A stretch of DNA of 64,000 bases from Rhynchosporium graminicola (GCA_900074885.1 FJUW01000044.1:124001-188000); one strand, 5' to 3'. Shown: positions 26,430-37,369, counted from the stretch's first letter. The notes: generated from the sequence alone by a model not told the origin. Numbers and translations are program-made.

Positions 26430-27190
26430 AATATTGAAGCAGTAATAAAAGCCGTGCCGTAGAGAAGGTTTACTACTATAGCGACATATGTAATTTTCCT
26501 CGATAGTCCCTAGGAGAATATTCGAAGGTAAAGATATAGTACCGACACCCGTATTATCACCGAACTCCTAAGATATAGAACTTCGCTGATGTAGAATATC
26601 TAAGCGGTTTTAGAATAATCGCGAATTTAATATAGACTTATATATAGAATATAAGTTATATTCTCAGACGGCATAGACTAGATATCCTTTCCAAGTCTAT
26701 GATTTGCAATTAATATTATATATCAGTATTTCTTCTTGTCCAGAACGTGTGTTCTCTTTATTAGTATACGTATAATAGCTATTGCAGAGAGCGGAATCAT
26801 AAAACCCTATCGGAGAAGTCAGTCCCAGTATATAATCCGAATATAGTTATTCATACTATTGCAATAGCCATAGTCCAGTCGTCCATTCCGGGTTTTCGAC
26901 TTTTCATCCTCGATAAGAAGCGAAATATTATAGCTAGTAAAGCTAGGGACACTCTAACGATTGCAGTAATAGAAACAACATTGGCTCTGTTTCGTAATAG
27001 CCGGTTACAGATGCTTTCCGTGATATATTTAGTCGCTAATGATATTAGTAATTCTCTTAAAACTTTATATAATAAACCTATAAAGAGCCTCTTTGATTAT
27101 GCAGGTCTTACTCACGTAGAGTTCAAGATTGCTACCTAGCTATTGATCCGTATATATATGCGTTTCAGTTGCTAGTATCCTAGGTAATTT
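26430..27190 (-). pseudogene. fungal rhodopsin/PTH11-like membrane protein relic
   Basis: The minus frame near 26.97-26.87 kb reads RVSLALLAIIFRFLSRMKSR followed by KPGMDDWTMAIAIV. This is the start of the fungal rhodopsin domain (first helix, R-x-x-S/R-R-x-K loop, then G-x-D-D-W/Y at the second helix) found in PTH11-type and other integral membrane proteins. A following hydrophobic segment and a basic segment near 26.75 kb fit, but later helices are too degraded to place. Stops are of Gln/Trp type. Function of intact relatives is mostly unknown, some being G-protein-coupled receptors. Confidence 0.5.
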
Positions 27191-27500
27191 AGTAGTTAAC
27201 TCGGTTATATATTGGACCTATCCTCTTAGTATATAGTAATAAGATTAAGAAGCCTAACTTATAGTATACGCTGGTAGGACTCTGTTGGTGAGGTCTATTT
27301 TTGCAACTAGAGGCGCGATTAATATAAAACTGTTGAAGACACGAAACTGCTAGATCTACTTTTCCTTTGAAGTTAATTGCATAGATCTGAAAATGAAACC
27401 CAGATTTAGATTTGCTTCGGAACATGGGAATACTTGATGAATTATATGGAATTACTAAGTATTGTAATTTTTCTAATTGTTTTTACCGCTGAGTGTAAGG

Positions 27501-27552
27501 CGAGGTGGTCACTGAAGCTGGGTGGCCGCCGAAGTGGGGTGGTTACTGAAGC
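27501..27552. repeat. three short GGTGG(T/C)-type tandem repeats
   Basis: The pattern GGTGGTCACTGAAG, GGTGGCCGCCGAAG, GGTGGTTACTGAAG recurs every 16-18 bp in an otherwise AT-rich region. Such arrays often mark the subterminal part of DNA transposons or MITEs, but no partner end was found. Confidence 0.6.
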
Positions 27553-27761
27553 GTGGCTCTAAATGCCGCGTGGTGAGCTTAGCCTGAAAGTACGAGTTAA
27601 CGACTATCTATCAAAGTTAAAGCAGCTGCTAATATCCCTAGGAATATTAGCTATAATAACTCTATCTATATCATACGTTTACTTATACGAACATAAGAAC
27701 TACTATCTAAAACTGAACGCGGTTGAATATCTAATAATCTACTATACGAACTATTAATATT

Positions 27762-28240
27762 ATGGTAATCTTTTCTAAGACAATCGAAGAGCTGGAGGAT
27801 CGATTGATACGTCTTGTTAATAAAGCTATTAAGTATAAGTTTGGCACTAATGCTGGAGATCGCCTTATCCGCCCTGCCGACCTCGTCATCGATCCTTCAG
27901 CTCGTGTTCAAATATACTACTTTCGGGATAAGGCGGTTTACGATGAAGGGCCGTGGAAAGATTTTGTCGATTATAAAGTCAGCGGAAGGCTCATAACAAG
28001 TACAATAGCATAAGAGCTCTTCTAGGATATTAATAAGGCAATCCTTGATGGAGATATTATTGTGAAGCTTGTAGACACTCCGGGTCAATTGATTGATTAG
28101 GATGATCTGAGAGGGTAGTATTATCACTCACCTGGAGATATATTTAATGATGGATTTGAATATCGCCTTTTATCTAGCGACGATATGGAGGAGGATTATA
28201 CTGTAAGCTGTTATGTTTATATCTATAGTAGTAGCTGAGA
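27762..28240 (+). pseudogene. hypothetical protein relic, mildly RIP-hit
   Basis: The first 83 codons (27762-28013) are open and read like a soluble protein (SKTIEELEDRLIRLVNKAIK, then GDRLIRPADLVIDPSARVQI). After a TAA at a Gln-type position the same frame continues with DINKAILDGDIIVKLVDTPG and, further on, FNDGFEYRLLSSDDMEEDYT to about 28.2 kb. It is one protein with at least three nonsense changes. The family was not recognised. Confidence 0.5.
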
Positions 28241-28249
28241 TTTTTGTGG

Positions 28250-29147
28250 GATGACGGAGATGAGTCTCGAGGCGAAAGAAGTCTCGGAAACACGATGTAA
28301 ATAATAAAGACTATATGTCTTCAATCGAGAATAAATAGAGTCTGCATAGCTTTACGAAAAGATATAGATAAAAATTTAATATAACCTCAGTATATTCTCA
28401 TGACTCTTGGTGTTATCTTAACGCCCCCTTGTCGATATGCTGACTAGAAATCTTATAAGTCCTGGCTCGTCGAAATAGAGGGCTTGATTCAGTTATCACT
28501 AAACAATTTATAATACTATAAGCCTAGGAACCTATGGAACTGAGGTGCCTGTTTTGTTTGCAACTAAGTTGTAGCGTGGTAATTAGAGCGGCGTATATAT
28601 TCTCGCCGAGTGGCGTGGTACGGATTGGCCCCGGATATAATTCACTATACTAATGATAGAAATACTGCCCGGCGAAAGAGAGGGTGGACTGTAATTATAT
28701 TATAGTTTAACTATCGGGAGGAAAACAACGACCCTTCTTATCGTTTCTTGCTTCCAAATTCCAGATTCACTCGCCATGAATACACTACGAAGTCAGCTAG
28801 AGATCCTATAGGCCTTGACGTTATGGGCGAAAGGTTTACGAATTATATTGCAAGTTATAGCTTAACAGACTAGGCATAAGGAGGTATCGCTTAATGTAGT
28901 AGTTATTATAGATCTCGCAGCTGATTTTGATGATTTGTTAGCTATGGTAGAGCTTGACCCGTCATATGATCTAGTCTTACTTAAGTAAGTCAGGATATTC
29001 TTCTTAAATCGACCCAGACTTGTTTTACTTCTTCACGCACTTTACCACAACTTTTAAATTTTGGTCCTTAGTAAGCTGTCGTATTTGGCTTCGTTTGAGT
29101 AGGCATCTTCCGTTTTGATGTATTCTCTTTAGCGAGGTGGTCTCTTT
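28250..29147. other. RIP-type stretch, no gene recognised
   Basis: AT-rich to about 28.99 kb, then more normal. No frame could be supported. Confidence 0.4.
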
Positions 29148-29165
29148 CAACAACAACAACAACAC
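29148..29165. repeat. CAA microsatellite
   Basis: Five and a half uninterrupted CAA units. Survival of these CpA sites shows that the RIP block ends before this point. Confidence 0.9.
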
Positions 29166-29199
29166 ATGTCATCTGCTTTCGTGAACGACTCTCAGTTTC

Positions 29200-29480
29200 G
29201 GCCTCATGATTTTTGACTGCTTGCTTTTCTGTAGCTCTTTGCCTCTTATCATCTCAATATCTGTACCTACAAATACCTTCTCGTCGGGACGACGTCATCT
29301 ATCTTCAGCACGGTATTTACTACTACACGGCTCAAAGCTATCTACAAATAAAACAGCATCGTCTGGAATCCGCTCTTTTATTTTCTCAGATAGTTTCTCT
29401 ATACTAACATCACTACTTTTACTATTATACTCAATATCTTCGAATGCCAACAAGAAGCTATCTCTTCCCAGCGACTAATG
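29200..29480 (-). pseudogene. short coding-like fragment
   Basis: The minus frame reads SFLLAFEDIEYNSKSSDVSI and then KIKERIPDDAVLFVDSFEP, with one in-frame TGA further on. It reads like a soluble protein, but no start or family is evident. The plus strand of the same stretch is also open at 29206-29478, so the call is weak. Confidence 0.25.
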
Positions 29481-29499
29481 GCTGGACAATTTCGATTTC

Positions 29500-30940
29500 T
29501 CTGCCTACCTCAACAATAATCTACCTGATGATCAATACTCAACTGTTGAAACTCCATTCTCCTAAAAACAGTTAGCAAGGCATTTTGCAGCAGAATCAAA
29601 GAATTTTACATGAAGTTTCATCGAGTCATGTTCAAAATTCGTCAATAGTTATTCTTTTTCGAGATCATCCCCTCTTTCCCCGTTCTTTCACATTCGGTGT
29701 AAGCTTTCCTAGCTTGATTCTAGGTCAGGCTATCAACTCGCTCGTCGGATTGCCGATAGTCCCCTATAGCAGGAAGCATTCACTGCATTCGGCTTTAAAC
29801 CAAATACAGAAGCTAGGAGCGACGTCATAATCAGATCGAAGACCCGAAGACGTTAGGTGGGCTGGCGAGTTAGGGTTCGACGTCAGGTGAGTGGACCGCA
29901 CACAAGAATTACAGGACGTCTGGTGCTTCCACGTAGGAGACGTTGAGTATGCACTGCTTACGATACATGAATCTTGTGTGGCCCAAAGGACTCATGCCCA
30001 CGTACCTTCACCGGTACAGCACTCTTTGTGCGCAGACGTGCACTGCCCGTCATCAGGTCTGTCGTCAGTCAACCTTCACCAGCAATCAAACTTCACTTCA
30101 ATATTTGCTGAGCTTGCTTGACGCCCCATGACATTAGGAAGACGTCGTGCTTTCTTCGTTCTTCAAATTACTGACAGATATGGGTATCTATTACACTGTA
30201 GAGCGAATCGTAAAGTCGTCCGCGATCGCGACAGAGTCATCAAATCTGGCGCTGATCTACGTCCGCCAGAGGCAGAAGCCATGAAAATTAATGCTACGGA
30301 TACTAGCGTTCCTGAGGTTAGTGGGACAATGACACGTGAAATTTTCTTCCATTGGGCAGTATAATTAGCATCAATACTAGGCTCAATCCAGGTCAAAGCT
30401 CGCCTCGGCCGCAGCATCTTCGTGCCGTTGACACGAAGCTTGGTTCGATAACAACCCAAAGTTTCCACCGAACGAAGAGGAAGCATGCATTTCAAACCAC
30501 GGACCTATCCCCTCCGTCGTTGGCTCTTTGCATATAAAACTATTACTTATCAATACACTCGACCATTGACCGGCGCCGCGTTTGCGACTCTAACAGAAAG
30601 GCAGGGTGCCAACCGCGCGATGCCCCTCCTTAGGGCTGAGAGGGCTGATGGAACGTGTATGTATAGCATATCCTCACTCTTCAGGATTCTAATGTTTGTA
30701 GTGGAATATATATCGGAGGAGGAACTCTACAGATACACAAGGCATCGCTGGATGCACGTTTGACAATTCTCCTTCTTATTCGAGCTATGTGCGTACACGC
30801 TAACCTGACATAGCTTCAATGAATCTATACAACTGTCAGAAAGGTATCTTAAATTCGACCTTCAACAACTCCTGAAGGCTGCAATTACAGCAATCTCTAG
30901 TAAGGGTGCTCGCTATTGTACGTTTCTACGATACCTGCTA
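29500..30940. other. better preserved stretch with only unsupported open frames
   Basis: Overlapping short frames on both strands (for example 30163-30495 minus and 30485-30763 plus) show no domain, signal peptide or membrane segment. The DNA is not RIP-like. A non-coding spacer or an old insertion is likely. Confidence 0.4.
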
Positions 30941-30959
30941 TTAATTAGATTCGAGGCTG

Positions 30960-32522
30960 ACCTGGACTTTAGGCACTAGAGTTCTGAAGTGTCGTGAAGG
31001 GCTTAATAACAAGGCCTACCTACTCACTATGGATAACGGCTTAGAGGTCTTCGCAAAGCTCCCTAATCCGATCGCGGGGCCTGCTTATTATATAACCGCG
31101 TCGGAAGTAGCCACTCGCGAATTTGTAAGTACCTTCTGTTATTTAGAATCGAAACCTAACCTTTGATCTTATTAGTTGCGCTATGCATTGAATATTCCTA
31201 CTCCTTGTACTATCGCCTGGTCTATCGATCGAAATAATCCCGTTAGAGCAGAATATATCCTAGAGGAAAAGGCCCCAGGTAAGCTATTAGGTAGCTTTTA
31301 GTATTAATAGCCGATGAAGTTTAAACTTGAAATAATATCACAGATTATAGCGATAGAGCGGCAGCTTGTATCGACGTAGTTCGTGAGATCAGGCTATATA
31401 TATTTCAAGGAGGATATTCCAGAAGATATATATTATAATAACGCTATTATAACTAGTGTACTACTGGACTCGTCCGTACTTAAGCGTTTTAAGTTAGGAC
31501 CTCTCGTCTCGAGTGGGTTATAGCGCGGTGTAAGGGCAGGTATAGATATGCATAGAGGGCTATATGAGTCTTCTATCTAGTTATAACTAGCTTATAGTAA
31601 TATTGTACAGATAACGGACCGCTTGAGTTTATAGAAGCTATAGCTATAAACGAGATGCGGTTTATTAAAACCTATGCGCATCCTCGTATGAATTACTATC
31701 GGTCCTCTCAGAGCCTGAGTTGCCCGAGGAGGTGCTTCATCTATTAAATCAGTATCTATAACTTACCCTAGCTATAGTACCTCCTATAGGGAGGGATGAT
31801 ATATACTCGCTAATACTCTAGTATCTAGACCTCTATCTTAATAATATATTTATCGATCCCGAATCTAAGTAAATCACTTGTAGAATTAACTAGCAATTAG
31901 CTGCTGTTATACTATTTTTTTTACTAATATAGCGTCACGAGGATATTTCAGTATCTAGGGACTATTACTAATAGTTAGGCCTTAACTGAGCTTCTAGAAG
32001 ATTATAAGAACTTTAATTAAAGCGAAAAGGTAAAGATTAATAGCAACCGAAATAGCGAGACTTACTATAAGTATTATAAGGCGGAAACTAAGAGCAAAAA
32101 TTCAAGATACTAGGCTACTCTATAACTAGAAAATATTATTATGCGGACGGAACTATCACGCCTTATTATAAACGTATAAGAGGATCACGATATCTTTTTT
32201 CTTCGGCGGGCACTACTTTTACTTATTGAGCAGTAGTAGGACCTTTGTCCGAAGTCTGATTTATATCCTGTAAGCTTTAGCGAGTAGGAACTTATATAAT
32301 ACGCGGCTGAGGAGGAGAGTATAAGTAATATTAGAGAAATATTAAGACTCTTTCGAGACAATTAGGAAATACCTCTAAACGGCATAGTAGATGTAACTGA
32401 ACTCGACTAGATACGTACTGCTGTAGCTGAGCTTAGGAGTTCCTTTATTAAAAGTGCTGATGATAAGGCGGAAAGGGAACTCTTCGTAAAGCTATAGCCC
32501 TACCAGGATGCGGACATCTGAG
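30960..32522 (+). pseudogene. APH/AIM9-like phosphotransferase family relic
   Basis: From about 30.97 kb the frame reads RVLKCREGLNNKAYLLTM and NGLEVFAKLPNP with AGPAYYITASEVATREF, the N-lobe of APH-fold proteins of the fungal AIM9-like group. A 51-bp intron (31125-31175, GTAAGT donor, ATTAG acceptor) is still visible. It is followed by NIPTPCTIAW and AEYILEEKAPGKLLGS. The catalytic loop near 31.83 kb is LDLYLNNIFIDPESK, where HPDLHLNNIF-type is expected, so the catalytic-loop His has become Tyr, as a C-to-T change would do. The C-terminal helices run to the TGA at 32520-32522. Family members are putative kinases of small molecules, some linked to mitochondria. This copy is dead. Confidence 0.75.
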
Positions 32523-32529
32523 AATTGAA

Positions 32530-33290
32530 GATGCACTTCGTCAATTTTGAAATTCCCCATTGAACTATCGGAAGTCGCAAATGACAGTACTGGCATAATG
32601 AACTATTACACGTCGTTATAGACTTTGAAGATACGACTGAATTCTCTACTGCTTACTTGTGCTCAAAAGGCCCTGCTCGGCTTCGCCAGAATCTCCATTT
32701 TCGCTGATGTATTTTGCCCTTTGCCTACCGACTAATTCTCTCGCGATAATTACGAAAGATGGGACAGTACCCAAAACCATATGTTCATCCGAGCGCTAGC
32801 AGTGCATGACCTAGCTTGACAGATCGAAACCGTTCGCCTCGAACATGCAAGTATAGCGATCAGCCCCGTGTCCTCGGAAGTATGCAAGGCAGGTTGCGGT
32901 CCGTTCCGGACCCGCGATGTGGGTAATGCTGAGACCAAGGTAGGATATTGATCTCACTCACACCCAGCTGGCAATATGCACATCGCTGATCGAAGATGGG
33001 GTCAATCCCGAAGCCTTAGCTGTATGTATATCCTACTTCTAAGAAGCAGCACTATAACAAGGCTGACACATGATCCACTTGGACAGACCGTGGTCAAGGT
33101 TTTGATAGATGAACACCCGAAGGATAAAGGAGATTCTAATGGGGCGATGTAAGGTGACGCTGGTAGGTAGGAGAGGAAGATATTGGTGCGAATTTATGGT
33201 GTTCGGAGACAAGCAGAAGCATCAAAAGTTGAAATTGCATTTTTTCCCTCGACCTGTCATTTGCAGTACATCAAAATTTGTGCTTAGTTG
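32530..33290. other. spacer without recognised gene
   Basis: Not RIP-like. A short minus frame (32750-32938) and plus frame (33109-33309) have no supporting features. Confidence 0.4.
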
Positions 33291-33293
33291 CTG

Positions 33294-33369
33294 GGACAAG
33301 GGAAGTTGAGGACAAGGGAAGTTAGGGACAAGAGAAAATGAGGACAAGGACATTAGGGACAAGGAAAGG
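33294..33369. repeat. five tandem GGACAAG units, transposon-end-like
   Basis: GGACAAG or GGGACAAG recurs five times at 14-18 bp spacing, alternating with GGAAGTTGA/GAAAATGA-type spacers. Comparable subterminal arrays occur at ends of fungal Tc1/pogo-type elements. A transposase or second end was not identified nearby. Confidence 0.6.
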
Positions 33370-33450
33370 TAAGTACTCGAGTTCACTGGTGTCTACAAAC
33401 TAACCTCTATTAGAACTATACAATATCAGCAAAGTTCAAGTATTTATTAT

Positions 33451-33858
33451 GTGGATCTGGGTCTCCACGAGTTCTGTGGCTGTATGGTCGGACACGAAGC
33501 TTGGCCAAACTTGAAGCAAACGCAACCCCAAGTCACGAAAAAGATATCGCTCCCTTGCGGACTTGCAAAGTACATCATCCATTTCATGTCAGCTTTCTCC
33601 AGGGACCAATGCCCTTTTCTAGTTGTGAGTTGCCTGTGTCATCAGTCCAAGGATGAAGCAATATTCTGCGATGGTGTGGTTGCCTTCACGCCATACTTCT
33701 GCTTCTGGTTATGGCTTGCATACAACCCCATACGAACCATGACTCATTGTCACGGGCCGGTAAGGAGAAGCTATAGATGGGTAGTAAGTACACTTTTGAA
33801 ATGTGGTATTCTCGAAATTTTTGATGACCTGTGGAATCGTGTCAATTTTAAGCGATGA
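33451..33858 (+). CDS. unsupported 135-residue open frame
   Basis: The frame is open from an ATG in non-RIP DNA and is rich in Cys, His and Trp. It has no signal peptide, domain or codon pattern that convinces me. It could be a chance frame next to the GGACAAG array. Listed because it is among the longest open frames in this segment. Confidence 0.15.
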   Translation: MDLGLHEFCGCMVGHEAWPNLKQTQPQVTKKISLPCGLAKYIIHFMSAFSRDQCPFLVVSCLCHQSKDEAIFCDGVVAFTPYFCFWLWLAYNPIRTMTHCHGPVRRSYRWVVSTLLKCGILEIFDDLWNRVNFKR

Positions 33859-34072
33859 TGACTTGATTGATTATTTTCAATCCAATAATGAGGCACTCTT
33901 CCCTCAGGAAGCTTTGCAGAACTTTCTATAGATGACCTAAAAATCGGTGAGGGGATGGTCGGTTGATATCTGACATAGAAGAACTACCTGAGCTCAGGTC
34001 CAACAAGGACAGAAGTCGAACAGCTAGATTGAAGATCTGAATAACATCCACAATTTATCTCCCTTAACAATT

Positions 34073-34741
34073 TCATTCTTTTTGGCAGCCAACTCCGGCA
34101 TGTCCCAAAAACAAGTAACATAGTCGTGTTTTTTCCTTGAGCCTATCTAGCTCATCGGCTTGGGCCTTGAGCCTTTTCTCCTGTTCTTCTGATGTGACTA
34201 CAAGTTTTTCCCTCTCGGCCTCTAGGGCTGTCACTTTTGTACTGTACTCTACAATATTTCGAGCGAGGTCCATGTCCAGCTCTTTTACACGCGCCTCGTA
34301 GGTCTCGGCATTAATGATCAGCAGCTATTCCAGGAATCAAATTCCTTCTAGAGGCATTCTTAACTAGCGGGATCCTGACTTTCTCCATGCGCTCGAGACG
34401 GACTTCAAAGTCTGCAAGACTCGTCTTCACCTGGTAGACCTCGTATTTCAGCAGTTGTACATCCTTTTTAACTCTGCCTATTTTATTACTCAGCTCCCCT
34501 ATTTTGCCACTTAAGATACCGTTGACGTTTGACAGTTTGTCGTTGAATGTGATAGCGAGATCGTTTCGAGCTGCCTGTTGCCCTCCTCGATAAGGGAGTG
34601 CCTGTCGTCCGAACTCTCCACGGATGCCGGTGTCTTGTCTTGCGTGGTGGGAGTCATATATCTCTTCCGTAATATATATGGGCTGGGTTCGAGATATAGT
34701 GGCGGTGAATCAGGATGAGACGTTAATACGATAGAAGCCAT
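34073..34741 (-). pseudogene. coiled-coil protein gene with frame breaks
   Basis: The gene starts MASIVLTSHPDSPPLYLEPS at 34741. After about 60 codons the frame shifts by one near 34560 and continues in a coiled coil (DLAITFNDKLSNVNGILSG, then KIGELSNKIGRVKKDVQLLK, to about 34.32 kb). A second shift leads to 34073-34273, again a heptad-rich helix (VTALEAEREKLVVTSEEQEK). Pieces of this kind occur in multicopy fungal hypothetical proteins. No enzymatic domain is seen. Both breaks are indels rather than RIP transitions. Confidence 0.55.
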
Positions 34742-34929
34742 TTAGCTTGTGGTTGTATCAGCTGGGGAGGCATCCCGTCAAGTAATCGTCTCGACAACTG
34801 GTATCCGCATATCAGCCTCGACTGTCACAACTGGAGCTGGGGCAATGCAGTGCCTTGGGCAGCTTTCCGATACTAGTATCACACAGATCTCACGAGACCA
34901 TACGGCTGCAAAGGTATCTCAGCAGGAGG

Positions 34930-36023
34930 CTAAAGGAGATCGACGCCAGACGGTGGACAATTTCGAAGGCTCTTATGGCGCAGGAAAGACACTCTAGCAT
35001 TTGTGAAGGGACGAGTGCTGGAAATATCCGAGGAATCATGAATCATAGAACTTTCGGCAAATGTAAGAGCGTCATGGACGGCGACAACAACAGTTGTCAG
35101 GGCATTCATCCTACCACCACTAAGATGCATACTCTCATGCACCAATTCTCTACCATCAATTGGGAACGAAAAGGGGACCTGGGGGGCAACCGTCGTGACT
35201 AAGTGTTGGCACGGGTCTTCGTAATAGCCATGAATCTGACCAGTATCCCTGAGCATCTGTATTGCCGTCGTGGTGTCGAAAGAGCTATCGAAGAAGTCCA
35301 GCTCAGTCGACCGAGCTGCGGAGCTTATAGCACATTCTTCGCGATCTGTTGACGCTCGAGTGTCATCAGAAGGTTCTTTATTCTCGTATGGCAGCACAGA
35401 TGCCTGCAGAACACTAGAGATGTGTTCTTTCGATCAGAAAAGCACGATACCATGTCTAAGACTTTTCCTATTGCCGCTCTCATGTCATTCGAGGATAATT
35501 TGGCATTCGATCGAATACGCCGCAGCGAGTCGGTCACTTTAAGCTTATGCTGGGTCAAAGATTCAATCTCCTTACTTAACTTAGAGAGTCTCCTACAACA
35601 GATCAGAGTGTATACCGCTAGATCAGATTCTGCACCTCACTTTCGATCATCGTCCCTTTTCAAATCGCTATAGACACATTGCACACTTGCCTGTTTACAT
35701 CGGTCACAAGGCTGTTCACTATTGCAACCTGCCTTAGCTTTTCGACAACAGTTACACGCGTGTAGTGCCCTCTGCTTCTTGCAAGACTTTGAAGCATCTG
35801 TCACACGTGGCCTCTTTAGAGTTGGTAATGCAATCTTTGCTAGCGGAGCCAAGGTTGGTCGTGGATCTCTCTGTGAATGTTCGGACTGCGAGGGTAGAAT
35901 ATGTTGTCTGAAATGCGGACCTGCCAACGGCGAAGGGGATGATAGGAGCGAAGGCTGAAACGGCATCTGCATTTGCATTTCCAACCCTTCCACTACGACC
36001 TCGCCTGTGCTTCTTTGCCCCAT
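34930..36023 (-). pseudogene. Zn(II)2Cys6 transcription factor, broken
   Basis: The ATG at 36023 opens a frame with a basic region followed by the binuclear zinc cluster at 35.67-35.77 kb. The pattern is C-x2-C-x6-C-x5-C-x2-C-x6-C (HACNCCRKAKAGC, then PCDRCK), the DNA-binding domain of fungal GAL4-type regulators. The frame stops just after it at 35637. The next frame carries a helical segment (CRRLSKLSKEIESLTQHKLK) with a further one-base shift near 35.43 kb, then continues in 34930-35397 to a TAG. With about 365 codons in total it would be a short regulator. At least two frameshifts and one TAG at a Gln/Arg-type position make it a pseudogene, unless a very short intron removes the first break. 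Target genes are unknown. Confidence 0.7.
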
Positions 36024-36700
36024 ACATATTTCCTGATATATAGGTAGAGACTAGTCTAGAGCTAGGAAACAGACCGGCGAAGTGAGGACGTACAATTCCA
36101 CGTACCGGAAAGGCAGAAGGAGAAAGTATATTTTGCAATAAGTATAACGAAGTAGATATAATCCTAGGTGAACATGATTATTATTTCAAGGCAAGTCTCT
36201 AGACTTCGTCAAGGGGCTGAAATCAGCCCAAGTCGGTATATTAGTAATAATCTTCAGAAAAGTAAGCGTGAGGCTAACGCAAATTCTTTTACTGCGCTTA
36301 TTATAGTTAGTCTCGTATAGCTGGTAATTTTGATCTTATAGGGTACGGATACGAGTTAGTCGATACGGGGTATGGTCTTATGCATGAAATCGCGACAGGG
36401 TATAAAGATAACGAGTCTTTTTGAGGTGGCGCTAGGGAGTGTTAGTATAAATGGGAGCATCTCGAGCATAACTCCTATGGGTGGCGGACGGGGGTATAGG
36501 GCGCTTGTGGATTTGTTGAGTGCGATTGATAATAATCGAGATGGGCGTTCGTCACAGACTTCGGAATGTGGTGGCTAGAGCGGCTGGTATGGGCCACTTG
36601 GAAGGAAGAATAGGTGACCCACATCGCGTGTGGATTGGAGAAGCGAATTTTGCCTGGTCACCGAATTCGCTAAATGAATGCAAGGTAGGTCTTCGCCGCC
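36024..36700. other. spacer, partly RIP-like
   Basis: Positions 36.14-36.40 kb are TpA-rich, the rest is normal. No supported gene. Confidence 0.4.
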
Positions 36701-37125
36701 TCAGTTCGCAAAGATCCTCAACTTGCAATCCACACCTCCCGTGGCGAGAACGCAACGGATCTGCATATCAGGAATACCCAATCCAGAAGCGGCACTTTTT
36801 AGAGTTTCATTGCTTTCACCACTTTGTCCCTCAGCAATACTACCGTGGAATGCCGGTGCGTTCTTGATAATTCCAGCGGCACCACCTCAGGCAGGTTATG
36901 AAGCGTTCATGCGCATCGACAACCGCCTTCACGCATTTGCCATCTTAGCTTAGGTCCCAGCACCGTAGCGTCTTGTCATCCGACACCGAAAGGAGATATC
37001 TGCCGCCGGGATGGAAAGTGAGCGCCCGCACCCAATTATCATGCCCAACTAGTGTCTTAAGGTATCGCGCGACCCTGTTGCCATAAACTCTGCCGTGCCA
37101 CTTGCAGCTTGGGATTTTTTATGGC
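36701..37125 (-). pseudogene. nudF/LIS1 (PAC1) WD40 C-terminal fragment
   Basis: Reading leftwards, the fragment begins near [15 protein letters not shown]. About a dozen residues that normally follow are deleted, and it resumes [20 protein letters not shown] with [22 protein letters not shown] at a Gln position comes next, then DGKCVKAVVDAH. After one frameshift it reads [20 protein letters not shown] and [12 protein letters not shown], followed by a natural-looking TGA (36701-36703). This is the last two WD repeats of nuclear distribution protein nudF/LIS1, which partners dynein in nuclear migration. The N-terminal LisH and most of the propeller are absent, so this is a fragment of a duplicated copy. 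Confidence 0.88.
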
Positions 37126-37222
37126 AGTTAAGCGAACTCTATCGAAACTGTAATAGCAACTCTAACAAAGAGCTATAACTCCAAGTCCGAATCAAACTCA
37201 ATCGAGAACTCTAATAAGGTAG

Positions 37223-37368
37223 GGAAGGGGGTAGGAGGTGGGTCTCGTCCAGCACTATGTCTGTATAAGAAAACTATGGGGTCAAACTCGCGAATTCGAC
37301 GCTGCTCATTGGGAATCATTACCTTAAGATTTACAGCGGTGGACGAGACCCACCTCCTACCCCCTTCC
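37223..37368. repeat. perfect 29-bp inverted repeat, 88-bp loop
   Basis: Positions 37223-37251 and 37340-37368 are exact reverse complements, purine-rich GGAAGGGGGTAGGAGG against its complement. The perfect match implies recent origin or selection. It could be a small MITE (146 bp) or a hairpin-forming insertion. It lies just left of the gene-poor stretch upstream of the secreted-protein gene and just beyond the nudF fragment. Confidence 0.9.
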
Positions 37369-37369
37369 G

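Larger units (their letters stand above)
3204..29100. other. large RIP-mutated block with relic genes
   Basis: Almost the whole stretch is rich in TpA, TAG, CTA and ATA and poor in CpA/TpG, the signature of RIP in Pezizomycotina. No long open frame survives. Reading through stops that fall at likely Gln or Trp codons still gives long protein-like frames on both strands. The interval 23.5-25.5 kb is milder in composition. RIP needs a duplicated copy, so this block was once repeated in the genome or belonged to a multicopy element. Individual relics are listed separately. Confidence 0.8.

Noticed and set aside
3204..29100. Starship captain (DUF3435 tyrosine recombinase)
   Set aside because: Looked for on both strands but no Arg-Tyr recombinase motif could be read through the RIP damage. 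The Starship idea is kept only as a hypothesis.
29891..30763. Chain of short plus frames as a multi-exon gene
   Set aside because: No consistent splice sites or domain linking them, and the minus strand is equally open.
35752..36138. Minus open frame overlapping the Zn2Cys6 gene
   Set aside because: Different frame from the zinc cluster, low-complexity and domainless. A shadow frame.
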